Shown one piece after another: positions 36,135 through 49,439 of a stretch of DNA of 64,000 nucleotides. Source of the stretch: Buxus sempervirens. Taxonomy: Eukaryota; Streptophyta; Magnoliopsida; Buxales; Buxaceae. The notes under the pieces are model-generated. The model did not search any database. It was not told the origin of the DNA and saw nothing but the letters and a program-made list of their open reading frames with translations. The DNA is taken from assembly GCA_947561395.2 (NCBI GenBank), contig OX387184.1, positions 6,696,001 to 6,760,000 of the forward strand, given 5' to 3'. Both the position numbers and the translations under genes were made by a program. Within the stretch, counting starts at the first letter, position 1. The number at the start of each line of letters is the position of its first letter.

Positions 36135-39100
36135 ATGAATGTTCGAAGGATGAACACAATGGAAAGGATAAGTAAATACTTTGTCCAGGGTGTTCACAGC
36201 TTTTCCGGCCCCTTTCATCCTTTCGGCGGAGCCGTGGATATTATTGTAGTCCAGCAGCAAGACGGGAGCCTCAAGTCGTCGCCTTGGAACGTGACGTTCG
36301 GGAAATTCCAGGGGGTGTTGAAGACAAAGGAGAACGTGGTGAATATTAGTGTCAATGGAACTGAGGCTGGCTTCCACATGTATTTGGATCAAAAAGGACA
36401 AGCTTACTTTCTCAATGAGGTGGACGGAGAGGAAGGGGATTCTGTATACACTGCTACGTCCTCTGGTGGCGAGACGGTTGGGCAGTCCCAGAGGGGGAGG
36501 TTAATTAAATCTAAAAGTTGTAATTTTGAAGTTGATCAGCCGGATCACGGTGCTCAGGTTGATATGAGCAGTAGAAAGATTGTCAAACAGACAAATTCAA
36601 GTCGGTCTCGGATATCTGGGCTTGTTTTTGGACAGAAGTCTTATGCGGATGATTATAGGGAGGGGGAAGGAAATGGTCCTGTAATGGAAAGGGTGAATTC
36701 GCTGGAGCGTGCGGAAATTGCAGCTGACCTCTTGGAAATGAGGTGGTCTACCAATCTTTCAACTGATAAGCACAGAAAGGATAGGGCTTCACGGTTGTCT
36801 GCTCTGAATTCACCTGTTAAAAAGGCAGATAAAGATCTACTGGTAGATGACAAACAAATTCAAGTTAGCCCATTGGGAGGCAATAACCTGTATACTAGTT
36901 CTGACCATCCTGCGCTACATAAAGAAACTGGCTCCCCCGTTAGGGAAATGGGAAATAAATCTGAACATGACAAAGAATTTTCAGAATATCTTGTTGATTT
37001 AACGAGATCAGAGGTTTCACGCCCGAGCAGTGAGGAGCAAGTTTTTATGTTATCTACCTCAGAAGCAATGGATATAGAAGACAATCAAGGTGTATCTTTT
37101 GAAATATCTGGTGGGATGGGTGAAATTGGTCTAGAGAATGCTAGTGTCGTTGAGATGACAGAAGGTGTGACCTCCAAGGTCATTCCTCCCAATTCGCATG
37201 GTCCTGGTTTGGCTGCAATCGAAGAAATAGCAAGTAACATGACCAATACAGCACTACCTTCAGATGAAACTGGAGTTCCTTTTTCAAGATTTGGTGTTTC
37301 TAGGGAAGACTGTGGTAATAAAGGAGTCCAATCCTACATATGCTGTAAAACATCAGAGAGCTCAAGAGAAGGGGTGGATGACACCAGCAAAAGAGCTTTT
37401 GAGGCTCTAAACTTGTCGCAGAGTTCGGATTTGAATGCACTCGAAGAAAGGGCAAGTACCATGACCAATACAGCTCTAGCTTCTGATGAAAGGGAAGGTA
37501 TTTTTTCAAGACCAGGTGTTTATACAGAGGAAAGTGCTAAAGAAAGAGTTGGATCGTTAGTACACTGTGAAACATCAGAATGCTCAAGAGTTGGGATGGA
37601 TGGCACCAATGAAAAGGCCGTTGAGACTCTCAGCTATTCTTGTGAGGGATGTGAGGAACTCCAAGTTCACGCTGTATCTCCATATATGACAACTGACCTA
37701 ATATCTGAGGTAAACTCCCAAAAAGAATCTGGTTTTATAATAGCTAGAGAAGAACTGGATGATTCACGAGTTTTAAATGACGAGAATTCCTGCAAATATC
37801 CAAATACTAAAACCATCTGTCATTGTGATGGAACTTCTGGTTACCCAATTACAAAGAATGTTGTAGAAGAATCACTTTCTTTGCCTGATACACACCTGGT
37901 GTCATCTAATTCCATTGAAGATGACATGAATGAAGTTGTTAGCCATGATTCAGTCACTGAGATGCTTATTCAGGAGGAAAATTTGGAGACCAAACTAGTG
38001 GGAGGTTTTGAGAGTCAATATCATACAAAAGACCTTTTTTTTTCTTGCATTTCACAAAACAGCGAGGTGGAACTTGAAAAGCCTTGTACGCCACTAGAAC
38101 CAATTATTCAAATGGTAAATTCTGGCCAAAGTTCTGGTTCAGTTGAATTGGCAGAGTCTCAGAAAATTTGCAGACATTCAGGTCTCTACAACTCATCTTA
38201 TTCTGTTCAAGATCAAGAAATTCAGGTGGAAGAAGAAAATAAAATGGAGATCATCATTGACTCTCCAGAGTCAGGTATTGATTTTGCTTTGAGTGACAGA
38301 ATACTCATTGTGCCATCACAGAGTTTAGATGGCAATCGCTGTCATTCCAATGACATTGACAATTTTGTGTCCGATAGATTTCAGTGCCAGGATTCATTTC
38401 CTCTGAATGCAATTGATACTGATAGTCATCCTTCAGTTTCCCTGGGAGGCTTTGAAGATGGGAATGTGTCTGTCAACATAAATCTTGACCCATCCTTGTC
38501 TTCAGACATGGTTGCTCAGGAGTGCCCGTCAAATGGTTTTGAAGACTTGAATGAAGACTCAATGGTTGTATCCAGCCCAATTGATATTCCAATATGTGCT
38601 ATGGGTGTAGGGAATGGTGTTGAGCGGATGGTAAAATCTTTACCCAATTTCCGGTCTCACATTGATAACCTTGAGAAATCTGATTTTCTTCATCCTTTAA
38701 GCCATTCTCTGGATTCAAATCCTGAAATCTCGAATTGGGTTTTGCCTACGAAGGATGTTACAATTTCTTTGAGGTCAGACGAAGAATCTAAACACCAGTT
38801 GTTACAGGGGCAACCCAGAATGGAAGATATTCAGATGTTGGAAGAGCTTAAAAATGCTTCATCCAATCATGCAGTTGGTAAGTGAGAACTCTAGTTTTAC
38901 ATTTATACTGCCGTCATCTTTCCAAAACATGTAACCTTTAATGAATTATGGAAAATCAATATTTCTTGTGCTTTAACAGAGATATCTCTATGCAAGCACT
39001 TGCTTTATGAAGGGATGGGGGCTGATGCTGCTTCACAGGCATTTGCTGCTGAAAAAGTGGATTTGGAGAAATTTTCTTCTCTGGGTCCCATGCTTCTGAA

Positions 39101-42100
39101 GAACAATAAGCTTGTTGTGAAAATTCGGGGTTTTTACTTACCATGGGATGCAGCAGCACCTCATATTTTGGGGATGGTTGCATTTGGACTTGAACATAGC
39201 TTTCAGCCAATAGGCATGTTCCCAGTTGACCATGTAAAGACAACACTTGAAGGGGATTCATCAAGAGCCATTGTTGCTTCCAATGGAACCTGGAAACTCT
39301 GGCCTTTCAGTTTAAGAAGATCAAGAAATGTGAGCTCTGGCCTGCCAGCTCTGAGTGGCATGATAGGTTCTTCTGATGCTGCAAATGCTTCACAAAGCAC
39401 CCATGAAATGACCAAGGATAAAGATACGATCAATGCCAAGACCACTAAGAAGAAAGTACAGTCTCTTGTTCCAACATCTGAACAGCTGGCTTCTTTGAAT
39501 CTCAAGGAGGGTAGGAACATCGTAACCTTCACATTCTCAACTTCAATGCTGGGGAAACAGCAGGTTATTTATTATTGATTTTGACTTAGTATTTCAACTT
39601 CTCATTCTCTTTAAATTTGCACAAACCTTTTCTTAAACGTTTTCTCGAAATATATGTTCTTGAACAGGTGGATGCTAGAATTTATCTGTGGAAATTGAAC
39701 ACTCGTATAGTTGTCTCAGATGTTGATGGAACAATTACAAAGTAAGGTTCTAAACTTGTTCTATTGCATCCGAATTTGTTTCTGATGTCTTGGTTTGCCT
39801 TAGCCCCCTCTTACTATGGGCATAGATGGCACTTGTTTATGAAAATAATCTTGTTTGATCTCTTTTTCAAAGGCATAAAACTCAATGTGGATAGTGGGAG
39901 CAAGATTGATTTTCACATGGCCTTCAGTGGGGTTGACTCCACTCGTATTATTTTTTCTCAATCCCTATAAACTTGCTACTAAAAAGTTGCTTAAGTAATT
40001 ATTACGTGGTTATGGATGAGGATTGCATCATTTGGAGCATTGTACTCTGTTTGTTGCATGAGAAATTGTTTCTTTTTGGCATCTCTATTAAGTCCCCTAG
40101 CAGTGGCTCCAAACTCTTCTCCCATGGATAGGCTTGAATGTATCGGAGCTGGGATGATCTTTTGTGTAAATACCTTTTTTTTAATACTCTTATTGGATTA
40201 ATTGACGATAAATTGCCATCTAAGGTGGATAGTGATGCTTGCATCCTACCAAATGTAGCTTTCCTTGCTTGAACATATTCATAGAAAGTGGAAAATCTTG
40301 AACAGTTCTATTTTTAAAGAGGTTCTCAGTCACTTGATCAGCTATGATTCACTTTTTTGGTGTCATCTATTTGGCAGTGGGACATGATTGTTATAAGAAT
40401 ATGTCGGGCCTTCCCTGGGAATTTCGGTCCCATGTATGTCTTAAAAGATGTTTCAGTTTTAGCAGAACTCGGTGATTTAAAGATAGTCCATATTTTCTGG
40501 AAATTATGTGTTACTTTTAGCCTATTTTACATGGACTTGGGTACGAGTGTCGGGTGTGGGTGTGTGTCTAGGAGTCGGATTCACTTGACCCTTAAAATTT
40601 AGGATACAGGGACTCAGTGGAGAGGTGTCCAAAATTTGGATAAGGATATTGGGATTCGGTTGAAAAGTATCCAACTAAATGTTAATAATGCCAATTAGAA
40701 ACCTAGATTTCATATTTCTGTTTTTCCTTTTTTTCCCTATATTTTTCTTTTTGAATCAGTGCTTGCAATTTTTAAGTTTGATAATATACATTCTCTCTTT
40801 GCAAAAATTATTATCTTTTTTAATTCATTACTTGCGAGTTGATTATTTGATAATTATTTTATGATTGATCTTGGGTTGCCATGTCCAAGAGAACAGGCGA
40901 AGGATCCGACACATATCCCATACCCATACCCATGTCGTGTCGTGTTCGACACGGGTACTCTGGGTTGTATAAAGTGTTCATGTAACATAGCTTTTAGCAC
41001 GGGTTTCCTTTTGTTGCTGTTTCAGCAATCACAGGGAAAACTCACTCGACAAGGAGTGATTCTTTGTAAATCAAATTGTTGATACTTATTGAAACATGGA
41101 GATGAACAGAATCAGTTAAGGTACCATTCAATTGCCAGATATAATTCTGTGAACAACATAGGATAATTGGGTCAGAGTGGGCTTATATTATCTAGTGATT
41201 GATTCAGTTCACTAGGCTTCTTAAATCCTCAATACCTTTTACCTTCCGCAGATGTCTTTTTTCATAAATGTTCAGTTATTGAGTCAAGTTCTTGTTGATC
41301 ATCTGATGGTATGTATGTATCTGTACATTTTGGTTCAATCAGACTAGTTAGAAGTTAGTGATGTCATTCTTCAATCCTGTACTTGATGCTTGTAGTTGAA
41401 GTCTTTGTCACCAAGTCTGGGAGGCAAGATTGCTCTTTGATAGGATTCTACTTGCTTGCTCTTATGAAAATGCCCCTAAGTTCTAAAACTTTCACATATT
41501 TGTATTTGATTTCCATTGCTTTGCATCCCTATTTCAGATCAGATGTTCTTGGACAATTCATGCCTTTGGTTGGAAAAGATTGGTCACAAACTGGTGTTGC
41601 ACATTTGTTTTCAGCAATCAAGGTCTGTTGTATCTCCTCTTATGTTTGTAATTTTGTTGCTGTCTTTTAAAGGCATTATTTGGTAAGGGTAATGCAACTC
41701 TTCCTCTCCCCCATGCACATAAATGAACCAAAATAAAGGTTCTGAATATCTGGCCAGCAAGCTCCAATGTAGCCCTGAAATCTCCAATTGTTTGATCCTA
41801 TATATTGTAACAAATTTTTTCACCATAGTGGAAGGCATGATTTATCATCCTTGTGAACTGTTATGTCGAAGTACTCCAAAATTTTCAGGTTAGCTGGTTT
41901 GCAGCAAGTTGGGACCTAACATAAACCTGATTATGTTCTTATATGATGCAGGAGAACGGGTATCAGTTTCTTTTTCTTAGTGCACGTGCAATATCTCAGG
42001 CTGATCTCACAAGGCAGTTCCTTTCCAATATTAAGCAGGTGACATGTGGGATTTAGATTGATTCTGCACTTAAAGTTGAAAAGTTAAGAAAATGTCACCC

Positions 42101-45100
42101 ATCTCATTAAATTTCATGTATTGGAACTATCTCCTGGAGGAAATAATCCCTAATTGTGTGATTTCTTTCCTTAATAAAAGTATCTTCTCATGATTGCAGG
42201 ATGGGAAGGTGCTACCGGATGGGCCTATTCTCATTTCCCCTGATGGGCTTTTTCCATCTTTATATCGGGAAGGTTAGGAATGTGCTTGCATTTCCATCCT
42301 TAGATTGGGTAGAAGAATTATATTTTATTTTCTATGATTATGCCAATTAGTCTGATCTGCAGCCGTGTTATTTGTATGATTTGCGTGCTTCATTCTGTTT
42401 GTCCTATGGATGTTATGTGCATATGTCTCATGCTGTCTTTTGATTAGCCCTTGGATGCATTTCTCCAGAACAAAATGTTTTTGCTCTGAATTATTTACCT
42501 CTACCATTGAAATTGTATTTATCCTTTCAAGTTTTGCATTAAATGGATAGAGTGGTGGATGCAAACAATTATTAACAGCCTAATCACTAATCCGACCCAG
42601 TGGATTGTATCAAAAAAATTTGTTTATGTTGCTAAGGATGGAGTTTGGTTTCTGAATATTATCATACCCTAAACAATTTAGAACAGATCCATGCCTTTAT
42701 CAGTTTTGTTGCTGAACTTAGTAGCAATAGCATCTAACATGCTATTGATTTTGTCCTGTGCAGCCTCAAAATAATTACTTATGTGCAATCTTTTCTCTCA
42801 CCATTTTTGCAGTGTAGTTTTGGTGAATGAGTAATGCCAATCCTTCAAAATTTTGATCCAAGCATCTCTCTTTTTAGGATCCAAAAAAATGTAGCCAACA
42901 TGGTAGAATAAATACGGAGACTTTTTTTTTTTTTTTTTTTTGTTTCGATGGGATTTAAAAGAAAAGAAACCATTTGGTAAGATGGAGTTTAGTATGCAAA
43001 GATGAAAGTCATGGAGGCCTGAACCTAAGTATCATCCATCACAGGAACACAACTCTACTTGTGAAGTAGCTTTGGAGATTTGGGGAAGAGAGGATTGTGG
43101 AGGCAGGTTATAGCTAGCAATTTTGGTTTGGATAGAAATGGAAGATATGGTAAGCCCAACAAAATAAATTTCATAGGCCAGTCCTTGGAAAGCTATTATG
43201 GCTATTCCATCTCAATTTATTCCACTTATTCATACTAAACTGAAAGCAGGTGATTCTATTAGTTTTTGGCTGGATATTTGGTGGATGCTTTGTATCTTGA
43301 TTGAATTTCCTTATTTATAGTTCACTTCTTTCATGATTTGTCAAAAAAATAAAAATAAAAATCCTGAGAATGTATTTGTAATTTCAGGTGATCATTTTGA
43401 CAAGACATGCCACATATTTCTATGCTATCTCTCTATTTTTTTCCCACATTCGTGTCTGAATAATTTAGAATGAGCTGTTTTAGACATCAATTACATATGT
43501 TTCATGGACCTTGGGTTGCATATAGCAGACTGAAGCTTTCCAAAGGGGGCTTATTTCTTTCTGAGACACTCAGAACACCTTATGCTGGACATGCAGTAGA
43601 AAAAAAAAACTCAACTGAAGAGTATTTATCACAGAAGCTTCATATGAATTATGAATACATCATGATGAGCTATTTTGGAGGCTGCATAAAATCTGAATAA
43701 GCAGTGTGTTGTACATCAATAATAGATTTATAAAAGGAACAGAAATCACTTTATCTACCACTTTGTATCCTTGGATCCTGGATCTAGCAGATGTTCAAAG
43801 AAGCTGGATGATGATGCAGTCATCTGGAGATGGGTTGTGAACTTGCAAAGTTCCCTCAGTTTTGTAATTATATGTTTAATTGTTCTGAGATTCAAAAGAT
43901 AGATGCACAGAGTTAAACAGGTTCAATGTCCAAAGAAATACTTCTACTGATCATCACATGCGCATGAAATGATTCGAGTTACTTTTTGGTGTGGACTTTT
44001 GTTTCATTCAAAATGAAAGAACAGGTTTCAACCACTAATTACATGTCTAGCCATTTAATAAAGGTTCCATTTCTATTATACTAATTTAGTCACTTTTTCT
44101 GCTTCTCTGAATCAAGACCTTTTTTTGTGATTATAATTATAATTTTATTATTTTCAGCTTCTTTCTTATAACAAGCTAAATTGATGGAAAATCATGGTTA
44201 ATGAATGTTGACAAATTGAGCTACAAGCCTACATGTTTGTACTCATGCGGCACCAGTTCTCCTGGTGCTGAATTTCAATGAGCTAAATTGGCCTTGTCCA
44301 CTATATTCCTGTTGGAGACTTGGAGCTGGAGAACATTGCCAGATTAGAGTATACTCATAACTAGGTTTCTTGGTCATTCCAAATGTGTTATTTATTAAGT
44401 CAGACAAAAACCAATAGCTAAAAAGGCTGCATCATTGTTCATTCTTTTACATCTCTTATTCAAGATTTGTTGAGAAATTCTAATGCCCTTTTTTCTTTTT
44501 ACAGTTATCAGAAGAGCTCCTCATGAATTCAAGATTGCATGCTTGATGGTAAGTGTATCTTGAAATATGAATAGCATTTCTACCATATTGAAAACTTATT
44601 GCTGATATTGTGAGATTTACATTTTCTAGTTTCAGATGAATACAACATTGGATTTCTGATGTTATTATAATACGTTTTATCCTTTGTGTAATACTAATTT
44701 CATGTATCCATTTTCATTACTATAGGCCTTGTCTGATAATGCTCATTCAGTGGTTCTCCCAATAAAAATAAGGAATGTTGTTTGGTGACAGCTTTTCTAG
44801 AAATTGTTTCAAATTTTTTTTCAAAAAAGGAGGCTGGTTTCAGGAATGAAAATATTAAATTTAAAAAAACCTGTTTCTTTCCCTCCAATTAGATACCCTC
44901 AATCACCATTGCCACCAAAACCACTACTTGTTGTGGTCACTGCTTTAGTTGGCCAGACCACTATCTGCTGTCCGCCACCATCACCACCACTAGTTGCCAG
45001 CGCTACAACCTACTGGTGACCGTCATCACCACTGCCACTGATAGTAACCATCAGCTACTTGCCACACTATCACCATAAACTATCTATACCACCACTTGGC

Positions 45101-46873
45101 CATTTTCATTATTTATCACATGGCACCATCAGCAGAACCGCTGGTACAACACCATTGATCAAAACTGCTGATCTCTAGTTAACACCATCAGCACTCCCTC
45201 CCCCACTTCAGTCATCACCACACAAATTCATACTGATCACATTTATGTATTTTCACCCACTTCTCTGATAAATTTTGCTTTATTATGAAAAATGAGAAAA
45301 AAGTAATCACATTTTGTTTGGTATCATAATTTATTGTTAATATGTATTATCAAATGCAGTTGGGTTTCGAGATTTTTTTCCCCATAAAATTTGGGCTCAA
45401 ACACATTTCTCAAATGTAAACGAGGAAACTGTGGGGCTATTTTATATACTTTCTCAAGCATGTATTTTGTTTCTTATTTATTCATACAACCTTCCCAGTT
45501 GCTATGAATTCCTAAGTATTGTCACTCAAACTCAATTCACTTCCAATTCCACTTTATGAAACAAGGCTGTATTGTGTTCTCATCCAAACAAATCAGCCCA
45601 TATATTATAATAATGAATTGAAATGTGATTCTCGTTGGAATTACTTGTTGTTCTTTAAGCCATCTCGTAGGTAATCCAGTTCTATCAATTTCCTTAAGGT
45701 TTTCTAAAAATTTTATTATCTACATCTTAGTGTTGATCATATCTCTGCATGTTTAATGCTAGAGGTCTTCATTCTGAACCCAATCTCACCTAATAAGTTA
45801 CCTCATTTGGGTATTAAAACATTGAAAGGAAGAATTGACCTTCTGCAAATCCAGAATAGACAAATATTGTTTTAATGGGTTGATATACTTGATGATAATT
45901 ATAACATGTGAAACCATCTCTCTCTCTCTCTCTCTGGCATTGCATATACGTACTATCACATTAAAGAACAGTTAACTTTAGATGCTTTTTTCTTGATTGT
46001 GTTTATAAGATTGTTATATATTTTCCTGAAAACTCAGGTGTTGTACATACACACCATCACATTTACTTTAGATGCTTTTTATTGACTTTTTCTATAAGAT
46101 TGTTATGTACTTTCCTGGAAAGAATTAATTTAATGCTTTCAGTTCTTTGATTTTCTAGGAAATCAGGGCATTATTTCCTCCTGATTGCAACCCATTTTAT
46201 GCTGGTTTTGGAAACAGACATACTGATGAAATTAGCTATCTTAAGGTTGAAATTCCGAAAGGGAAAATTTTCATTATTAATCCAAAGGTAATCTGTATGT
46301 CTCTCATGCTAATTTTTTAAATAGTTGGCACATTTCTGTCTAATATAAATTTTTTTTTCCTTATTTGGGGTTTTTGGTTCTTAATTGTTTGGCTTACAGG
46401 GTGAGGTGGCTGTGAACCGTTGGGTCGACACTAAATCATATGCTTCCCTTCATACACTTGTGAATGGCATGTTTCCACCCAAGTCCTCGGAAGGGCAGGT
46501 TTGTTCTACAACCTGTGACTTTTCCATTCCATCTTGGAATAATCTTAGCTGAGGATATCAAATCCATCTAGTTTTGGGTGAAGAAGTGATACTTATCTGG
46601 TGTCAACATCTTGGTTCAAACAGATACTTGACACAGATAAAGTGGAGGGCATACCTTTATTTACTCAGTAGTTTTAGCGTTTGCTTGGGTTAAATCCAAC
46701 CTATGGTTAATGCAGAATAAGTGATCATATTTTATTCCTCTTAGCAGTTTTGCTTCCATAATCTCAGGTCTGATTGGAAATTATGTGAACTGATCCTCAC
46801 TTGGTTTTGGTAATAGGAGGACTTCAATCAATGGAACTATTGGAAAATGCCTCTACCTGATATTGACATTTGA
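36135..46873 (+). CDS. PAH2: Phosphatidate phosphatase PAH (lipin family), PAH2-like
   Basis: PAH enzymes dephosphorylate phosphatidate to diacylglycerol in a Mg2+-dependent reaction at the ER, controlling membrane lipid synthesis and galactolipid supply. Coding exons: 36135-38877, 38980-39563, 39668-39741, 41538-41622, 41952-42038, 42200-42272, 44505-44548, 46159-46287, 46400-46498, 46817-46873. The frame is open throughout, 1324 residues from the first ATG. The ATG at 36150 aligns better with Arabidopsis PAH2 as I recall it and would give 1319. The N-LIP domain is about 11-115 ([15 protein letters not shown]). The LNS2/HAD catalytic domain is about 1110-1300, with DVDGT at 1127-1131, SARA near 1172 and GFGNRHTDE at 1246-1254. 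The linker is about 300-400 residues longer than in the Arabidopsis proteins and contains a 74-residue tandem repeat. PAH2 rather than PAH1 rests on the N-terminus only. Confidence 0.9.
37218..37661 (+). repeat. Tandem 222-bp duplication inside PAH exon 1
   Basis: Units 37218-37439 and 37440-37661 encode 74-residue repeats. Each carries EE.AS.MTNTAL.SDE followed by FSR.GV, then C.TSE.SR.G.D and a short tail. The units have diverged by substitutions but keep the same length and frame, which points to selection on the protein or at least on the frame. The repeat lies in the disordered linker between N-LIP and the catalytic domain. Confidence 0.8.
39742..41537 (+). other. PAH intron 3 (1.8 kb)
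   Basis: An AT-rich intron with one MITE-like element at 40527-40990. No exon seen; the reading frame of the neighbouring exons joins perfectly across it (AA|A codon). Confidence 0.75.
40527..40990. mobile_element. Probable MITE with GTGTCGGG/ACACGGGTAC ends
   Basis: The left part reads TTACATGGACTTGGGTACGA then GTGTCGGGTGTGGG. The right part, read in reverse, is TTACATGAACACTT, a gap, then GTACCCGTGTCGAACACG and a GTCGGATCC string. The arms are imperfect inverted copies, about 80 bp each, around an AT-rich centre. Sequences of this GTGTCGGACACGG type recur in plant genomes. Target duplication not found. Confidence 0.4.
42273..44504 (+). other. PAH intron 6 (2.2 kb)
   Basis: Contains a 20-T run (42922-42941) directly before a LINE fragment. 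The rest is AT-rich, with chance frames such as 43470-43700. Confidence 0.7.
42943..43284 (+). pseudogene. LINE reverse-transcriptase C-terminal fragment, multiply frameshifted
   Basis: Read across three frames, this gives peptides typical of the region just after the RT domain of plant LINEs: [43 protein letters not shown] and [13 protein letters not shown]. At least two frameshifts and an in-frame stop show it is dead. It lies in PAH intron 6 in the same orientation as the gene. Confidence 0.65.
44549..46158 (+). other. PAH intron 7, with a CCA/CAC-rich tract
   Basis: The segment 44890-45240 is rich in CCACCA, CATCACCA and related triplets on the plus strand. A (CT)n run lies at 45917-45936. 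The segment from about 44775 to 45600 could be one degenerate transposon with the CCA-rich core, but its ends are not convincing. A GTTGTACATACACACCATCA string at 46039 lies between two related TTTAGATGCTTTTT(C/A)TTGA segments (45975 and 46069). Confidence 0.55.
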
Positions 46874-48259
46874 AAATATCAGCAAGAAATTCCTTCCCAG
46901 TCTTTTCAGTGGGAGGCACAAAAATTTTAGCCTGTTGGTTCTGGAGTCAGCCAGGTGGGATTCTTGGTTTTCCTATTCTTTACATTTCCTGCTACTTTTT
47001 TCTTATAACTGAGTAATCACTGCTCATTTGCTACTGTGCATGGTCCTTCCCTCCCCTCTCCCCTTATTTAGGTGAACCTCTGCCATTGAACATGAGAAAA
47101 AAAAATTATAAACACCTAACCAGGGAGACTCATGTGCCTTACCCTCAAGATGCAATCTATATGCCATGAGCACCAATTAAATTCTTACAAGATACCGATG
47201 CATGAATATGGATTAGAATTTCTAGTGTATAATCCATGGTTAAAATGCAGACAAAAACAAAAAGATTACATGCTGACAGGGGAGTCCTTAAGCCTTGCAA
47301 AAATTCAGTCAGGTTGACCTAATTGAATCTCTTAACCACAAGTTCATACAATTCACACACTTTTTCATATCAAACACATTAAACATGAACAAGCTCTGTC
47401 CTAGTTAATTGAGTTGGCTGATATACAAACTGTTTCTGTAATCTCATATCGTAGTTTTTAACCACTGCTACAGAAGTGTGCATTTTTTCTTGCCACGACG
47501 TTAAGAAATGGCTTGGGATGGCAACAATATTGCTTATATTGATGTTGGTGATTCATTGACGGCAGAAACTTCTGTACATATGAGCTACCGTGAGTGCATC
47601 CTTCCAAGATTATGTTCTTTTTTCCATTTTTTCTTCTCTTTTCAATTCAGTTTACCGAGCTGCACAGTGTAATTTATTCACCCACGAGTGTTGTAATGTT
47701 TTCCATGTATGCATTGGGGGGACCCTGAAAGACAAATGGGGTTATTTGAAATGTACATGTATCATTTTTCATATATAAATTCACTTATAAAGACCGCATG
47801 ATCGCTGCCTGTATATTTAATTTCAGGACAGTTCTTCTTCCATATGCTTCAACAGCTACTATTTCTTCGGCTCTTTATTGGTTTGTTTGATCATCGAAGG
47901 AAACAGCATCTTCCAAAAACTACCAGAAGGAACTGCATCTGCGAACATGATAGAAAATTTTGAATCAAAATCGATCTTTTTTTATTTGATCTCTGCTTGC
48001 TTTTTGCGGTTCAAACCGAACCAATTTACACAGTTACAATCAATTTGCCAAATTAATTGTAAACAAAATCAACACAAAATAGCAGATTAAGGGCATTGGT
48101 GTAGGATACGATACTCAATCCGATCTCCCAACCTGATCTGTTGTGTTGTGGATCTAAGCAGGCACATACTTGTAACCGAAAAGAAAAAAACCAGATTGCT
48201 CCTGGAGTCTTTACTTAGATAACGTAATCATATCATAGACTTTATCTGACTTTTTAAAG
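46874..48259. other. Intergenic, PAH 3' flank
   Basis: Contains the PAH 3' UTR and the 3' flank of the minus-strand EF-hand gene. Small frames (47132-47317, 47590-47778, 47878-48090) show no homology. Nothing else seen. Confidence 0.55.
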
Positions 48260-48562
48260 CTAGAACGTCACAATCTTCACACCCAACTGCTTCCGAGCAA
48301 ACTCCACCAGATGACCAATCTCGTTTTCGTCGATGAGTCCGTCACCATTGGCGTCGGCGGACATGATACCACGTTTGCTCTTCCAGCCGCTGAACCACCC
48401 TCCGGCTCTTCGGATGGCGTCACGCAGCTCATCTTTGCTTATTCGCCCATCACCGTTCAGGTCGAACTGCTTTAACCACGTTTTAAACTCCTCAAGGGTC
48501 ATCTCACGCTTGCCATGGCTTGGTGTTTCTCCTTTAATATTTTGACTACGAGAGACGGCCAT
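48260..48562 (-). CDS. Small EF-hand calcium-binding protein (two EF-hands)
   Basis: A single-exon gene of 100 residues, a plausible cytosolic calcium sensor. After a short polar N-terminus come two EF-hands. Loop 1 is DLNGDGRISKDE (34-45) and loop 2 is DANGDGLIDENE (70-81); both keep D1, D/N3, D5, G6, I8 and E12, so both should bind calcium. The linker GGWFSGWKSKRGI (54-66) and the tail LGVKIVTF are typical of a small plant EF-hand family of about 100 residues (CML/polcalcin-like but distinct) that I recall without a named function. The ATG at 48562 is the first in frame; a TATA box lies about 105 bp upstream. It is related to the genes at 55678 and 61973, but more canonical. Confidence 0.85.
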   Translation of the reverse strand: MAVSRSQNIKGETPSHGKREMTLEEFKTWLKQFDLNGDGRISKDELRDAIRRAGGWFSGWKSKRGIMSADANGDGLIDENEIGHLVEFARKQLGVKIVTF

Positions 48563-48665
48563 TTCAGTATAACTTCGCCTTAAGACTCTACAAGAATGAC
48601 AGAAGCTAACGAACTCTCGAAATGCTTACAACAATGGCGAGTTGAGTATGCCGGCGTGTCTCATG

Positions 48666-48673
48666 TTTATATA
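48666..48673 (-). promoter_or_regulatory. TATA box of the minus-strand EF-hand gene
   Basis: CTATATAAAC on the minus strand, about 105 bp upstream of the ATG at 48562, the same spacing as in the two paralogues further right. Confidence 0.55.
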
Positions 48674-49439
48674 GACAATCGTCTTACTCTACACGTGTAA
48701 TTAATTATGATTAAAATAATCATGCTTTTATATCAGTGCTATGTAGAATCATATCAAATCAAAGTGATTAAACATGCATTTGTTTTAAGCACTGGAAAAG
48801 GCGTTTAACAGGCCAGGTGATCTCAGGAACCTCTATCTTTTATTTGATTCTTGATAATGGATTTAACAAGTAGCTTTGGTTATATAATTGGACCAGTTGT
48901 GGAATATGAGAGTGATAACGACGGCTGATGACGGAGCGTGTACACTTCATCATGATGATAATATTAAGCTCTGTCATCACCCACGGCTAATCATGCCATT
49001 TTAAATTCTATTAGTAGTCATTATTCGTAATAAAATATGTTATCATAGAAGATATTTTTTATAGTAAAGCAATTGATTAATGTTAATTTATCTCTCAATT
49101 CCGAGGACGGGTTGAGCCTAAGTTCAGTTCACGTAAACAACTTTCCTGTTCATCTTGGGATGATCTGGCATTCCTGTGTTCAAAACCTCCTATTGGTACT
49201 CTCTGACTTAAATGATACATGGGCCTTGCGGGTGGGTTCATGTACCCGCGGGTTTACTTCCCTAAGGTGGGTCCAATAGAGGCCCTGACTAGGTAAGTTA
49301 CAAAAATAAAAAAAAATTTCCCATTCGTTGACAGCTCGAATCCTAGAAAAAATATAAATAAAAGAAGTACGCATTTAATTTAGGCAATAAATTACCCGGC
49401 AAGAACCTAATTTGTGTTTGCGAGTTTGTTGCTCCAAAA
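48674..49439. other. Intergenic, AT-rich
   Basis: Upstream flank of the minus-strand EF-hand gene. I see no gene or clear repeat. Confidence 0.5.

Noticed and set aside
44804-45019. Pro/Thr-rich ORF in PAH intron 7
   Set aside because: Arises from the CCA/CAC-rich low-complexity tract; PAH exons join in frame across it.
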